Assembly: GCA_036365515.1 (NCBI GenBank)
Contig: CM070876.1
Location: 135,363,394 to 135,427,393, forward strand
Source of the DNA: Torymus aiolomorphi
Taxonomy: Eukaryota > Arthropoda > Insecta > Hymenoptera > Torymidae
Length of the DNA stretch: 64,000 nucleotides
Direction of reading: 5' to 3'
Part shown: in pieces, positions 32,297 to 43,140 of the stretch
Layout: each line of letters begins with the position of its first letter
How positions within the stretch are numbered: the first letter of the stretch is position 1
Made by a program: the position numbers and the translations under genes
The notes under the pieces: generated by a model
What the model saw: only the letters and a program-made list of their open reading frames with translations
Told to the model about the DNA's origin: nothing
The model's database searches: none

Positions 32297-35060
32297 ACTC
32301 GTTGGTTGAGCCCTTTTATCAACGATTTGCCATCTGCCCTTTTTATCGGAATTACTTCGATCCAGCGTGTGAACAGGTCCTGGAAGATGAGAATGTATTC
32401 GTGGCCGTTCTTGGTTTTAGGGAGGGGTCCCAGAATGTCGCTGGCCACGATTTGCCATGGACGCTCTGTTATACGACGTCCCATGAATCCTGCTGGAGCG
32501 CGCTGTTCGCCTTTGCACTGCTGGCAAATTTGGCATTGGTTCACGTATCTGGCTACATCTCGAGACATGTCTGGCCAATAATACTTCCGCCTTACTCTCT
32601 CTAGAGTTTTCTCGCGGCCCAAGTGCACAGCAGTAGGAAAGTCATGGCATTCTCTCAGTACTTCGTATCGCTTTTCGCGAGGGACTGCTAACTTCCATGC
32701 ATCGTCGCCGCCGAGAGATTCGTCTATGACTTCATTAGGATCGTACTTGTACAGTCTGCCCTCCGCCAGCTTGAACATGGGGAAGTCTCGCGGCTTCTGT
32801 TGAACCTCTTGCACGATCTTGAGGTACCAGTGGTCGTTTGTATCGCGGTTGAGCTTTAACGCGGTGACCGCTGGCTCTTCTTCCTCGAATATCCGTGAAA
32901 GGGCATCTGGGACATTGTTCAACGAGCCCTTTCGATGTTCGACCGTGAAACTGGGGTTCTGCAGCTCCAAAGCCCACCTAGCTAACCTGCCGGTCGGATT
33001 TTGGAGGTCATGGATAACCTTGAGGTCGTAGGCCTCTATATACGGACGGAACTTTTTAATTGCCCAGAGAATTTCTAGACATTCCCGTTCCGTCACGCTA
33101 TAATTCCTCTTGGCTGCGCTCAGAGTTCGACTCGCGAACTCTAGGACTCTTTCATCACCGTCATTTATTTGGTATAGCACCGCTCCCAGACCGGTATCGC
33201 TCGCGTCAGTTTGCACCACGAACTGCGCGTTAGATACCGGTATGTGTAAAATCGGTGCAGAAGCTACTAGCGCTTTTAGCTTTTGGAAGGCCTCTTCTTG
33301 TGCTGTTGACCACTCATATTTCCGATCCTTTTTCGTTAATTCGGTCAGTGGTTGAGCAATTGTGGCGAAGTTCGATAAAAACTTTCTATACCACGAGGCC
33401 ATTCCTAAGAAGCGTCTCAGCTGACGGAGGTTTTTCGGTACCGGATACTCCATAATGGGCTTTATTTTCTCGGGGTCTGGCTTAAAACCATCTCTATTTA
33501 CTATGACGCCGAGATATTGGATCTCATCGCGACAGAAGACGCTCTTCTCGCGATTTATTCTGAGCCCCGTGTCCTGCATCCTGTCCAGAACTCTTTTTAG
33601 AACCTCTTTATGCTCCTTGAATGTCTCTGTGACTATTATTATATCGTCGAGATACGAGTAAGCAACAGGTTCGAGTTCGTGGCTGATGACTTTTTCAATC
33701 AGCCTCTGGAAGGACGCTCTGGCATACGAAAAACCGTAGGGCATTCTCGTAAATTGGAACAGCCCTTTGCCTGGCACGGTGAAGACCGTGGTCTCTTTGG
33801 ACTCCGGGCTAAGTGGTATCTGGTGGTACGCACTGCTTAAATCCAACGTGGAGATGTATCGCGCTTTCTGCAGTTTGCGCAAGATACTTTCCATGTATGG
33901 TAAAGGTTACGCGTCTGGCCTTGACGCTGCGTTCACTTTTCTGAAGTCCACGCAGAAACGGAACTTCCCGTTGGACTTGCGTACCATTACCACTGGACTT
34001 GATCTGCCACTTGTCGAGGGTTCCATTATTCCCGCGACTAGCATTTCCTCCACCTGTTTGTGCATCTCTTCCTCGAGTTTCTGAGATACAGGGTAGTACT
34101 TCTGTTTAATGGATCTTGTAGATCCATCGTCTATTGCATGCTTGATCCACGAAGTACACCCTAGTGGTGCCAGTAGGCTGTTACCGATCACCTGAGCTAC
34201 TAAAGCTTCTACCTCTTTGCGCTGTTCCTCTGTTGGGTCCACCAACCCTATAGCTGATACGGACACGGTGTTGTTTGCGGTTATGGCGGCTACTTCTAAC
34301 TTTACGCTTGCATCGTCATCCTTGAGATGCAGCGTGTTATCTGTGGGGTCTAAGAGGGTGCTAAACTTCTTAATGAAGTTTACCCCCAAGTAGCACTCCG
34401 TGTCTAGATCTGGCATTATTGCGACGCGTACGTCTTTGCATACGCCAGCAAGGACCATGGGCAGATACATATAGCCAACCACTGCTATGCTTTGCCCGTT
34501 TGCCATCCGTGCCGTTAGGCCGCTGGCTGGGATTAACTCTTTTCCACAGGCTGTAGCGAGCTGTAAGCCGATGGAATTCATCCCATTCCATGAAGCTCCT
34601 GTATCGAAGAGTGCTCGTAGCCTGTAACCGGCTATACCTACTTGAAGCCACCATCGCGAGCAAGTTTCCTGGTTGACTTCATTCGGTTGAATCACGGGCA
34701 CTTCTTCGCTCTCCACTCCAGACGATTGGACCGAGTTACCCTCGGTCTCTGGTGAGAGAGCTGGGGGCGGGTATGTGGTCGTGTTTACCTGCTCCCTGGC
34801 CGTTTTCCTGTTGGTTTCCGGCAGCATTGGGCTTGTTGCCTCCCTTTTGCTCATATCCGGGTTCTCTTCGGTACTCTGGTCTTTGTGGAGGTCCGTTATT
34901 TCTCTTTGCGGCCTAGCCTGGTGGGTCGAGCTACTACCCCCACTAGGCTGGTTTGTAATTTGTCCGCCCTTCCGCCGTCTATTTTCCCAGTTACCCTTCT
35001 TCTTAGGTTTTCTGGTTGGCGGCGGGCTAGTCTTTTGCCCCTTGTTCTCGTCGGTGCCTT
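32215..35060 (-). pseudogene. Pol of Gypsy element 2: protease, RT, RNase H, integrase (disrupted)
   Basis: After a K/R/P-rich linker the protease has LFDTGASWNGM. RT follows (KFRFCVDFRKVNAAS), is interrupted by an in-frame TAA at 33,907-33,909, and continues in the same frame from 33,906: FTRMPYGFSYA, the catalytic SYLDDIII, then RNase H (VQTDASDTGLGAV) and the integrase zinc domain (H-x-GREKTLERVRRKYYW...CQICQQC). The first catalytic Asp (VASDILGPLP) is present. A frame change near 32,300 ends this ORF; the next piece carries the second Asp. The protease-to-RT spacing is of normal length, unlike element 1. Confidence 0.8.
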
Positions 35061-35534
35061 TTTGTGAAAGGCCGATAAGCATTCGGCCATGACCTGACGG
35101 GACATAGCCTCGAGGCTCTCTCGAGGCTCGTGCAGTTGGTGCCCCATCGCCGCCACACCAGGGTTCTGCTTTTTCCGCTGATCCGTGGGCGGCTCTGTCG
35201 GCACGTAGGCAAATTCTGGCATGTACGTGCACTCCGACGGTGGTGGTGAGTGATACACCTTATCTGCCGCGAGCGTTAATTCGGCTTCCCGGGCCAGGTC
35301 CAGGAGCCCTCGGTAATCCGTAATTTGATTTCGCATTACCATCTTTTGCAGTTCTGGCCACATGTTCCGGTGCAACATGTCTAACTGTTGAGCAATGCTA
35401 GGCACCGGAATCAACTTGAGGATCATGGCTTGTAGATTTACTACGTAATCACGCGTAAGTTCATCTCTGCCTTGAGCCCTCGCGTTTATTTCCGCCAGGA
35501 CGTGTTGCTGATGTCCCCTGTCCCCGCCATACAT
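34896..35534 (-). pseudogene. Gag C-terminal part (element 2)
   Basis: ATG at 35,534, but the frame is clearly the continuation of gag after a one-base shift. It is predicted helical (LTRDYVVNLQAMILKLIPV, MLHRNMWPELQKMV) as in the second half of Gypsy capsid domains, then polar. Its sense runs to about 35,060; beyond an A5 run (CACAAAAAGGC) the true coding frame moves to the protease ORF, and the remaining basic tail to 34,896 is probably off-frame. Confidence 0.6.
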
Positions 35535-35539
35535 GTGCG

Positions 35540-36580
35540 TTATGGCCTCTTTGAAATCTGGCCACGATCGCCATGTATGCGGTTACTCCGGTACCAGGTA
35601 GCTGCTACCCCCATTAGGAGCTCTGACAACGACGAAAGTACCTCGTCGTGTGTCAGATTAGCTAGAGTTCTGCATTCCTCTATTCTCGTGAGGAATAACT
35701 CAACGCTCTGCTCCTTTGAAGACCCTGAGAACCTGATGTGCCATTTTTGGACTATCTGGCCCACATCACGGTCCGTCTGCTGAGGCAAATACGTAAGCCT
35801 CTCAGACGGGTCCTTGGTCGCGCCATTCCTTGTCTGGCGCTGGGAAGAATTTCTGACATTACTCCTCCCAGCCTCTGTTGGGAACTGGAGACTCGGGCTG
35901 CTGCTGTTAAACTCCGCATACGTGAACGTGTCTTGGAAGTTCACGAAAGGTGATCCTCGTCTACGGCCCGTGCTTGGGGGTTGAACTCCCTCCAAGTGCG
36001 TACTTGAGGTTGGATGTCGAGCTCCTTGCAGTATTCGTACACTCTCTTTAGGCTCTTCAACCTCTTCGACGAGTGTTTTGATCATCGCCAGTAGCTGCTC
36101 CGATAATATGCTGTCTCCGACTGCTATCCCAGCGGTTCGCGACTCACGCTGTCGCGGCCCCTCCAGGTTTTGCGGCTGTGGCGGGTTTTCCGATTGCTGC
36201 CAGAACCCGTGCTGCCCATTTGGTGCTAACAGCGACTCTTCTTCGTGGTTGCGCTGGTATTTTTGTTGCATGCGCTGCTCTTCCAGGAGCGCTTGCTGCC
36301 GCTGCTGCTGCTCTTGCTGTTGTTGCTGTTGCTGCTGTTGCTGTCGTCGCTGCTGCTCCAGCCTTTGTTTCTGCTGCTGGTCTAGCTGCTGTTGCTACAT
36401 TTGCTGCTGCTGCAGTTGTTGCTGATGGAGCTGTTGCTGTTGAAGCTGTCCCTCGGCTTCGGCTGGAGATGTTCCGGTGGGTGCTGCAGAGCTCAATAGC
36501 TCTGTCCCGGAACCCTCCTGGCCGTTTACCTCTTCGGCTGGCTCCACCACTGCATTATGTGCTTGTTGTCGAGCGTTCAT
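35540..36580 (-). pseudogene. Gag of Gypsy element 2, Gln-rich, with one internal stop
   Basis: A frame opens at the ATG at 36,580 and runs through a polyglutamine region (CAG/CAA repeats, about residues 45-95) with one in-frame TAG at 36,395-36,397, where a CAG codon would be expected, then to 35,540. The later part contains the Ty3/Gypsy Gag capsid core (WHIRFSGSSKEQSVELFL, then LLMGVAATWYR). It ends by a frame change near 35,585 into the next ORF. An upstream open piece at 36,763-37,080 may be part of the same gag. The plus-strand Cys- and Ala-rich frames here are shadows of the CAG repeats. Confidence 0.7.
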
Positions 36581-37214
36581 CCTCCGAGAGTTACTGCATC
36601 ACGATCGGATCATCAAGGAGCGTTATCAACGGGTGCGAGTGGTCTAGGTCGGTATTGGGATCCACAATAGTCGACCCAGACTTGTTCGTAACCGTTAAGT
36701 CAATGAACGCCCTTCAGGACTGCTCGCATTTGGCAAACGCTTGCTGCTGCTCCGACAGCTTGCTACTGCTCCGACAGCTCCGGCTCTAGCACGAAATCGG
36801 CGGCACTATAATCGCCCATAAGCCACTTGATCGCTGTCAGCATATTCACTGACTGCAGATCTGACTGCTGCAGACCAAGGGCTTCCATGGCCTCGTTAAT
36901 TTTCTCTTCGGGCTGTGTATACGCCCAAGTGAGTATCGCAGATTCCGCAAACTGCGATGATTGGGCCATGGTGTCAATTGGCTGTGCGCTTCCCCATGAA
37001 CTTATTTTAGTAGCGCGAGTAGTATACGGATTGATGGCAGAGGGAGTTTGCCTTTTCATCCCGTGAGCAAGCTTTTTCAACGCGAACCCGGGTTATTTTC
37101 TAAGAGCTACGGCGGTTGCTCTTAACCTCGATAACGATGGTTTCCCGTATGCGGCTCTAAAAAAAAACTATTTCTGTAATTAATTACTATTTGTAATTAA
37201 TTACGCTCAACTAC

Positions 37215-38599
37215 TCGCACTTTTTTATTTATTTATTTATTTATTTATTTCCAGAAAATATTTACATTACATTATTATATACGAAATATACATGAGTAAG
37301 TAAATCCTACTGAGGCAAATGTTATTGCCTGTGTGTAGATCTGGTACATAGAAAACTTACAAACTAAAAAAAAATATTACAAACTACAAAATTCTTAAAA
37401 ACTAAATAATGGTATGTGCGTAGTGTTTGTTAACATCGATAAAATCCATTGTAGAACATAAATAACAGTTAAATAATTTGTTAGATATATTGGTTAAGAT
37501 TTAATTATTATTTTGAAATTATATTGCATCTTTTACTATAAACATTTTTAATTTTGTCTTCATTAATTGTCTACTTAAATTCATAACTTTGAGATCCTTA
37601 GATAGCCCATTAAAGACCCTTACAATGGTTCTTAGTATTTAATTGGTCTCTTAGGAATTTTTTCAGGCTATGAACAAATTCATACTTTTTTATATTGTGT
37701 GATCTATAGATCGCTGAGATTCTTACAGTTTCGGTGCCAATTAGTTTTATAACCGAGCTTAAGATACGTATGTTGTCGACCACTATAATTTCTGTATGTT
37801 CAGATAGTTCATCCTTTATATACATCATAACTCCATCTGCTTTATTCATTTTACTCTCACTATAGTAACTTTTGTAACCTGATATGTTGTACAATGGAGT
37901 ATATTGCACATTCCAAGATTCAGTACATATAATGACACTTGGTCTTACGGCTAAACATTCAATAAAAGTTTCAAGTTTTTCAAAGTTTTGTTTTATACTT
38001 CTAATATTTACACATAAAATCAAATTTTTACCTTTATCGATACTTTTATTGAGTGTTTGCATATTACCAAAAGCTTGTTCTTTTTGTGAAATAACTTCAA
38101 AATTTAGTTGTTGTTGATCCATGTTCAAAATTCAGAAGTTCAGAAGTTGCTGAGTCTGTTGGGTAATAAATTTGTGATATGGTTCTGTTTAAATTTATTG
38201 GTGAGGTTGTGGCCGATAAATTACCAGCTGATATTGCCGGACTGATAAAAATTCTACTTTGTCTTCTTGGTGTCGTTACGACCGGTGATTTAACGGTAGC
38301 TGTATCAGTGTTTCTTTTAATAACTGTGATTGTGACCGTGTAACTGTGATTGAAAATTTACTTTACCTACATATTTTGGAATGTGCGGTCTCACTGGATA
38401 ATCTGTTTCAGCAATTAACTTCTTTATCTTGTGAAACATAACCTCGCATTTTTCGGTATTATTTACCACGTGTTTAGTATTATAATTTGTTTTATATTGA
38501 TGATTACTGTACATACAATTAACACAATTGTGTTCGTTTGGGGTAGTACAGTTGATCGTGTTATGTTTTCCAGCACAACGTAGGCAGATTTTTTAAAAT
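37215..38599 (-). mobile_element. LINE copy with internal deletion, inserted in Gypsy element 2
   Basis: Same family as the LINEs at 43.9-51.1 kb. Read on the minus strand it holds the end of ORF1 (zinc knuckle cysteines, then TDYPVRPHIPKYVGKV) and the ORF2 N-terminus with endonuclease motifs (LCVNIRSI, IICTESWN). It then jumps at about 37,640 straight to the last 35 or so ORF2 residues and a 3' tail ending in (AAAT)n repeats at 37,215-37,250. The whole reverse transcriptase is missing. The copy is also truncated at its 5' end. Confidence 0.75.
37610..38128 (-). pseudogene. LINE ORF2 N-terminal part (endonuclease), RT deleted
   Basis: About 165 codons from the ATG at 38,121 or so. It matches the first part of the intact ORF2 at 45,419-48,223: VNIRS motif, TESWN with the metal-binding Glu, the DGVMMYIKD segment and the SAIYRSH stretch. 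It breaks off before the GDFN motif, where the sequence passes into the family's C-terminal tail. It cannot encode an active endonuclease or RT. Confidence 0.7.
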
Positions 38600-39251
38600 A
38601 AATATATATATGTGTCAAAATGGACAATATCACAAAAAAACACAAAAGATAAATACAATTTTCACCTAAAAAAAAATTAAAAAAAACAACTTTAAAGTTC
38701 GAGGGGATTTTTGCGCTCGAGGTTTTACTCGGGCGCACAGTAAACTTTTTGTTCCGAGAGTGCTTGCCGACTTTCTCTCGATTTTCTACTAACCGCACGA
38801 GAAAAAGAAAAAAAATTTTATTTTTCGTCCAAAAAAAAAATAATTCGTATCGGAAATACGAGGAGAAAAAAAAATTTCGAGTCGAGAAAAAATTAATTAA
38901 AAAAAATTAATTATCGCTTAAAAAAAAAATTTTTATCGTTAAAAAAAAATTAATTGTTATTAAAAAAATTTTTAATTGTTAAAAACAATTACCTAACGCA
39001 CAAAAATTTCGCGATCAAGATCTCTCCTCGTCGGCACTCTAGGTCGAGGGTTATTGGCTATCGCTCGCCTAACCTCTCGACCGCACTCTCGCAACAGCAC
39101 GGCTGTGTCACGCACACGCACACACGCGCCTACGAGCTGCGGCACGAAGAGCCTTTTCTGCAGCTTACGCTCAGCTACGCTGCTGAGCTTCTTTGCGCCA
39201 AGCTTCTTCGCGAATCACGTACGCGCCGCGGGTCCTTCTCCACCCCCAAAA
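38600..39251 (-). other. leader of Gypsy element 2
   Basis: Untranslated leader between primer site and LINE insertion: a G+C-rich part next to the primer site, then an A-run rich part with repeated AAAAATTAATT. No coding potential seen. Confidence 0.4.
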
Positions 39252-39266
39252 CGTTGTGGCGCCAGT
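39252..39266 (-). promoter_or_regulatory. primer binding site of element 2
   Basis: On the element strand, ACTGGCGCCACAACG directly follows the LTR end. TGGCGCC at this position is the usual start of Gypsy-type tRNA primer sites. Confidence 0.6.
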
Positions 39267-40340
39267 TGTAACGCGATGGCTAATGGGGGAAAATCCCAAA
39301 AAGCCACAGGCCAGCGATGCCCTAGAACACGGTGCCGCGGGTGTCAGATTAAAATGACTTGCCCGGGGATCTGCTCCTGGAGTCCCGAAAACAACGCGAA
39401 GATCGCAGGCGAACTTCGCTTTCCAACTATTTGGATCGCTGAGTGAAAAGCGCGCGCTCGAAGAGTAAAGCGCGCGGCCGCTTCGCTCAGATATGAAAAC
39501 GACCGGCGGAGTCGTTTTCCCGCGGAGGCGGCGATATCCGGGAGAAGGACAGGTTGTAATGAACAACGCGACGAGTAACTAGATATCACAGTATATTACA
39601 ATCATTAATAAATACAAGCACAACGCACCTGATTAAAACAATGAGTTAGTTTGCGCGCGTCAGTTAATATTCAAACGCGCGAACGATACGGCGCGCGGCG
39701 AAGCTGCTACTCTCGCGCGCAGTGTTAAAGTACGGCGGGCTGACACACACCCGTGCGTACACGGCACAGAAAGTTTGCACGGGGCGATTTCCGTGCAAAC
39801 CTTTACATTTAACGCGAGAGATGAGAGTATAAGACTTACTTTTGCAAGGAGCAGCCGGTGCTCTCGGCTCTCTCTCGCTCTCTCTCACTCGCACAGTTGT
39901 TGCGCGCTATGTCTCATCTCTCTCTCTCTTACTCGCTGTATCGGGTCAGCAGGCGGGCTGGCTGCCGGCTCCTCGCTCGCTGTCTCGTGTGGCTCACGCG
40001 GCTCGGGATCGCGCTGTGTCTGTCTCTCTTCCACACGCATACACTCTGCTCGGCGCCTCCACTGCACTCGCGGTAACTATAAAAAGAGAGGACGGCGCGG
40101 ACGCGGTAACTTTGGAGAGACACTCTGGAGAGAAGTTCACAGCACGATGGCAGACACGAAGATGGCTGCCATGACTCGCATAAAGCCGTAGCAGCTTCGC
40201 GGGTACGTGACGGGAATATTACGCATCGTGAGACCATTTTAATCTGGTCAGGATACTCTCGCGTACGCGCCCCCAGTGAGTATGTCTGCTCGGCGCGAGT
40301 AATTCGAATCCCGAATCACCTACCTCGCGCATGCGTTACA
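39267..40340 (-). repeat. 5' LTR of Gypsy element 2 (full length)
   Basis: 1,074 bp, TGTAACGCG...GCGTTACA, followed by GTAC. Its right 380 bp match the short LTR at 30,482-30,863 closely, including CGGTAACTATAAAAAGAGAG, a TATA-like element on the plus strand. The short frames over it are not genes. Confidence 0.85.
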
Positions 40341-40344
40341 GTAC

Positions 40345-40902
40345 ATTCTTCTGCTTCACATGTACTAGTATTATCGGTATTTTCTTTATTATTTGTATAT
40401 TCTTTATGACAATAGCTCTCATTATTTTAGATATTTTTTCTGCGTAAGCACGGTTTTCTTCTCCATATCTATTTAAATGATCTGTTATGAAAGAAATTAC
40501 CTTTTAATTTACGACTTGGGGTAGAAATAAATACAAAGAATTTATTTAAATCGTGGTTCTTATTAAAACGTCGCGATTATTCATACAGTACAATGACACG
40601 TCACACGAGCACACACACGTTCACTCTCGCTCATCAACTATTAACACTATCGCTCGAAGTCCGCCGGTAGAATGATTCGGAGCTTGCGCTCTCGTTAATG
40701 ATACGAGTGGAACGATCTCATGATCGTTTACTATTCTGTACTAATTTAATGGGTGGAGCAATTTTCACTAATTCAATTTTAGAGAATAAAATTAGTGAAA
40801 TTCTCGCGCACCCATTTCAATGTATAAGTACCGCGGGTCGCTCTTTCAGGCTTCTTCTATACTTGCCTTCGGAGTGCTCCCGCGCTCCTTGATACTGTAG
40901 TA
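40345..40902. other. flank right of Gypsy element 2
   Basis: The first 155 bp may be the right half of the split coding remnant described at 30,346. From 40,500 on the sequence is non-coding, with a hairpin at about 40,752-40,826 (AATGGGTG...AATTAGTGAA inverted against TTCACTAATT...CACCCATT). Confidence 0.35.
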
Positions 40903-41093
40903 AAACGATTATTTTACATCGCAACGCATGTTGCTAAGGGTAATTTTGTATTGCCCTATAGCGTAGAATTTTTTATTGCATAACGTTTCGATGTACAAAG
41001 TGTACAAACAAAACTTATAGCTATAGCGTGATATAAAATTACTCTTACCGATATGCGTTGCGATGCGACATAATCGTTTTACCATAGTATGTC
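40903..41093. repeat. ~190-bp palindromic MITE
   Basis: The left end (GTAGTAAAACGATTAT, then ATCGCAACGCAT) is mirrored by the right end (ATGCGTTGCGATGCGACATA, ATCGTTTTACCATAG). Imperfect arms of about 65 bp are separated by an AT-rich centre. Confidence 0.75.
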
Positions 41094-41299
41094 ATATCAA
41101 ATCAAAATTTTGTCCAAAATGGTATTAGTCGTCCTAAAAACATACCTGTTATCGTATATCATTTAAGAACAACCCCCCCTGGCCACATAAACGTGTACGA
41201 TCGCGTTAGACTGCATTCGACCGCGGTCAGGCGCATGCGCTCGCTTCTCTCATTGGTTGAAGCAGGCTCAGCGGGCGCGCATGCCTGCGGCGACCAATG

Positions 41300-41536
41300 A
41301 GGCCCCCGCTACATAAGAGCGTATGCACCCTGACGCACGCGTATGCAACTAGGGAATATCTAGTAATTTTCGATGCAGCCAACGTGAAAAATTTAGTGCC
41401 TCCAAAAAAAGCTGTTCGTTCTCTGCTTTCTTTGGAGGCACTAAATTTTTCACGTTGTCTGCATCGACATTTACTAGATATCTTACGCGCGCATACGCGT
41501 GCATTCGTGTGCATACACGCTTATGTAGCGGGGGCC
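41300..41536. repeat. nested palindrome with GGCCCCCGCTACATAAG ends
   Basis: The arms fold on a centre near 41,418. GCCCCCGCTACATAAG and AACGTGAAAAATTTAGTGCC occur in both orientations. The frames on both strands across it are mirror images and not genes. Confidence 0.8.
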
Positions 41537-41539
41537 GTA

Positions 41540-41740
41540 GGGTGTGTCCAGAATAGGACGGAAACTGCTCGCGCAAATATATACATTAGTAATTTCTAGT
41601 GAAAATTTAGGGATATCTGGTAATTAAGGTTCGAAAGGCGGAGATTTGAACCTTAATTACCAGATATTCCTAAATTTTCACTAGAAATTACTAAAGTATA
41701 GATTTGTGCAAGCAGTTTGCGTCCTATTCTGGACACACCC
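41540..41740. repeat. palindromic MITE, copy 1 (AGGGTGTGTCCAGAATAGGA ends)
   Basis: About 200 bp. It starts AGGGTGTGTCCAGAATAGGA and ends with the inverse; the inner arm is TTTCTAGTGAAAATTTA and its inverse. A short hinge lies around 41,638. Confidence 0.85.
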
Positions 41741-41743
41741 TGA

Positions 41744-41957
41744 GGGTGGGTCCAGAATAGGATGGAAACTGTTCGCGGAAATATATGCTTTAGTAATTTC
41801 TAGTGAAAATTTAAGGATATCTAGTAATTAAGGTTCAAAATCTTATATGCTAGCGTAGATTTTGAACCTTAATTACCAGATATCCCTAAATTTTCACTAG
41901 AAATTACTAAAAGCATATATTTGCGCGAGCAGTTTCCGTCCTATTCTGGACGCACCC
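41744..41957. repeat. palindromic MITE, copy 2 (same family)
   Basis: Same ends and arms as copy 1 with several substitutions and a different hinge. The two lie head to tail, 3-4 bp apart. Confidence 0.85.
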
Positions 41958-42033
41958 TGAGAGAAGCAAGAGCGTGAGCCTGCCGCCTGACCGCAGTCGA
42001 ACGTGGTCGTACGCGTTTATGTGTCCAGGGCCT

Positions 42034-42423
42034 TACAGATTTAGCCGCGGAACGTAACAACGTTACGTTTACTGTTTTACACTAGTAACGTCCAACGTTG
42101 CCTATAATACATGCAAATATATCACGTACCTACACGTGCTGAATCGCATATAACAAATATAATATTGATCCGTATCAAACTTAAAATCTATACATCCAAA
42201 ATAGTTTAACAATAAATTTAAATTCCTAATATATGACAAGAAGTTGCAGCAGAATTAGGTATATCTATTAATCTATCAACAGTAACCTTATGAAGACATA
42301 ACCTGGAGTTTATAACTTGTTAAGGAAGGAAGAAAAATAGTAACCTTATCATAAACGATTATTTAATTCAATTGTTATAAAAACTGTATTAAAACTAGTT
42401 TCGAAAATAATATTGTTAACATT
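42034..42423 (+). promoter_or_regulatory. presumed promoter and 5' UTR of eIF6
   Basis: Unique-looking sequence between the MITE cluster and the eIF6 ATG. The early part has repeated AACGTTACGTTT-like motifs near 42,055-42,105. I cannot place the transcription start. It is assigned from position only. Confidence 0.35.
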
Positions 42424-42530
42424 ATGGCCGTACGTGTACAGTTTGAAAATAATAATGAAATTGGTGTATTTTCAAAATTAACTAATTCATATTGTTTAGT
42501 AGCAATTGGTGGTTCAGAAAATTTTTACAG
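42424..42530 (+). CDS. eIF6: eIF6, first coding exon (rest not in window)
   Basis: ATG at 42,424 opens a frame beginning [19 protein letters not shown] and continuing to GGSENFY, the strongly conserved N-terminus of eukaryotic translation initiation factor 6. This is the anti-association factor that binds the 60S subunit and helps its assembly in nucleolus and cytoplasm. The exon ends at 42,530 with TTTTACAG/GTAATA, a good splice donor after two bases of the next codon. I looked for exon 2 downstream on the plus strand and saw nothing, so the remaining exons lie beyond the window (intron 1 then exceeds 21 kb and is filled with transposons), or this is an orphan fragment. The perfect frame and donor favour a real gene. 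Confidence 0.85.
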
Positions 42531-42900
42531 GTAATAAATATTGAATTATAATTTATATGAATGCATGATGGGAAGATTGCTCTTAGATTTACGATGACGA
42601 AGTTTATTTTCCATACTTATAATTTAGATTGGTACATCTTTACTTTAGATTTTAATTATTGGTTGTTGGCTGAAGTCATAAATGTGCAACAACATTAAAA
42701 TATATCTGATATAAAAGAACTCATGAAATCTTGTTTATCAGTTTTGTTTTAACATGAAGAGAGAAAAATAAATTATGTGTGATACCAATATACTAATGGT
42801 GTTCTGATTGATGTGAATTCAAAATAAGGAAAGGAAAATTATTTTTGATACATTTTGATGTTATGGCAATAATGTGTATTTAAAGACAGGATAAATCAAT
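42531..42900 (+). other. presumed start of eIF6 intron 1
   Basis: AT-rich, non-coding. Begins with the donor GTAATAAATATTG. Nothing else is recognised. Confidence 0.5.
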
Positions 42901-43140
42901 TTTTTTTTATTTAAATAAACATTTCCAAGATGGCATCGGAAGATGGACTGCTTTCGGAGGAGCCTCCTGATATAAATCTTGATAAAGTATATAAATGCCA
43001 CCCAAAACAGAAAGTGACAGTAGTGATCTGCATAGTGTGTAACATTTTTTATATTTATATACGCTCGAGGGTAACATTTTTTCACCTATCTTTAGAACTT
43101 TTCACTTTAAGTGACAATTTGAAATGTGTTTGGAAAAGAT
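42901..43140 (+). mobile_element. 5' end fragment of a LINE
   Basis: ATGGCATCGGAAGATGGACT to about GTGTGTAACATTTTT parallels the start of the LINE at 43,861 (ATGGCGTCGGAAGGC...), with GAGCCTCCTGAT and TATAAATGCCACCCAAAA conserved. After about 43,050 the similarity ends. It is a short 5' piece of the same family, or of a close relative. Confidence 0.6.

Larger units (their letters stand above)
30482..40340 (-). mobile_element. decayed Gypsy LTR retrotransposon (element 2)
   Basis: Bounded by TGTAAC...GTTACA ends with the 4-bp target duplication GTAC (30,478-30,481 and 40,341-40,344). On the minus strand: 1,074-bp 5' LTR (39,267-40,340), a primer site TGGCGCCACAACG, a LINE insertion, a Gln-rich gag, protease, RT, RNase H, a truncated integrase, a charged downstream ORF region and a 382-bp 3' LTR. 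Numerous stops, frame changes and a deletion in integrase show that it is old and inactive. No envelope gene is recognisable. It is a different family from element 1: LTRs, gag and pol do not resemble each other closely. Confidence 0.85.
41170..42033. mobile_element. palindromic MITE holding three other palindromic MITEs
   Basis: The outer arms, about 41,172-41,250 (GGCCACATAAACGTGTACGA, then CGCGGTCAGGCG) and 41,958-42,033, are inverted copies. Between them lie three further complete palindromes end to end: 41,300-41,536, 41,540-41,740 and 41,744-41,957. The outer element was evidently split by later insertions. No coding sequence. Confidence 0.75.

Noticed and set aside
36078..36425. Cys- and Ala-rich plus-strand frames
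   Set aside because: Shadows of the CAG/CAA repeats that encode the Gln-rich Gag on the other strand.
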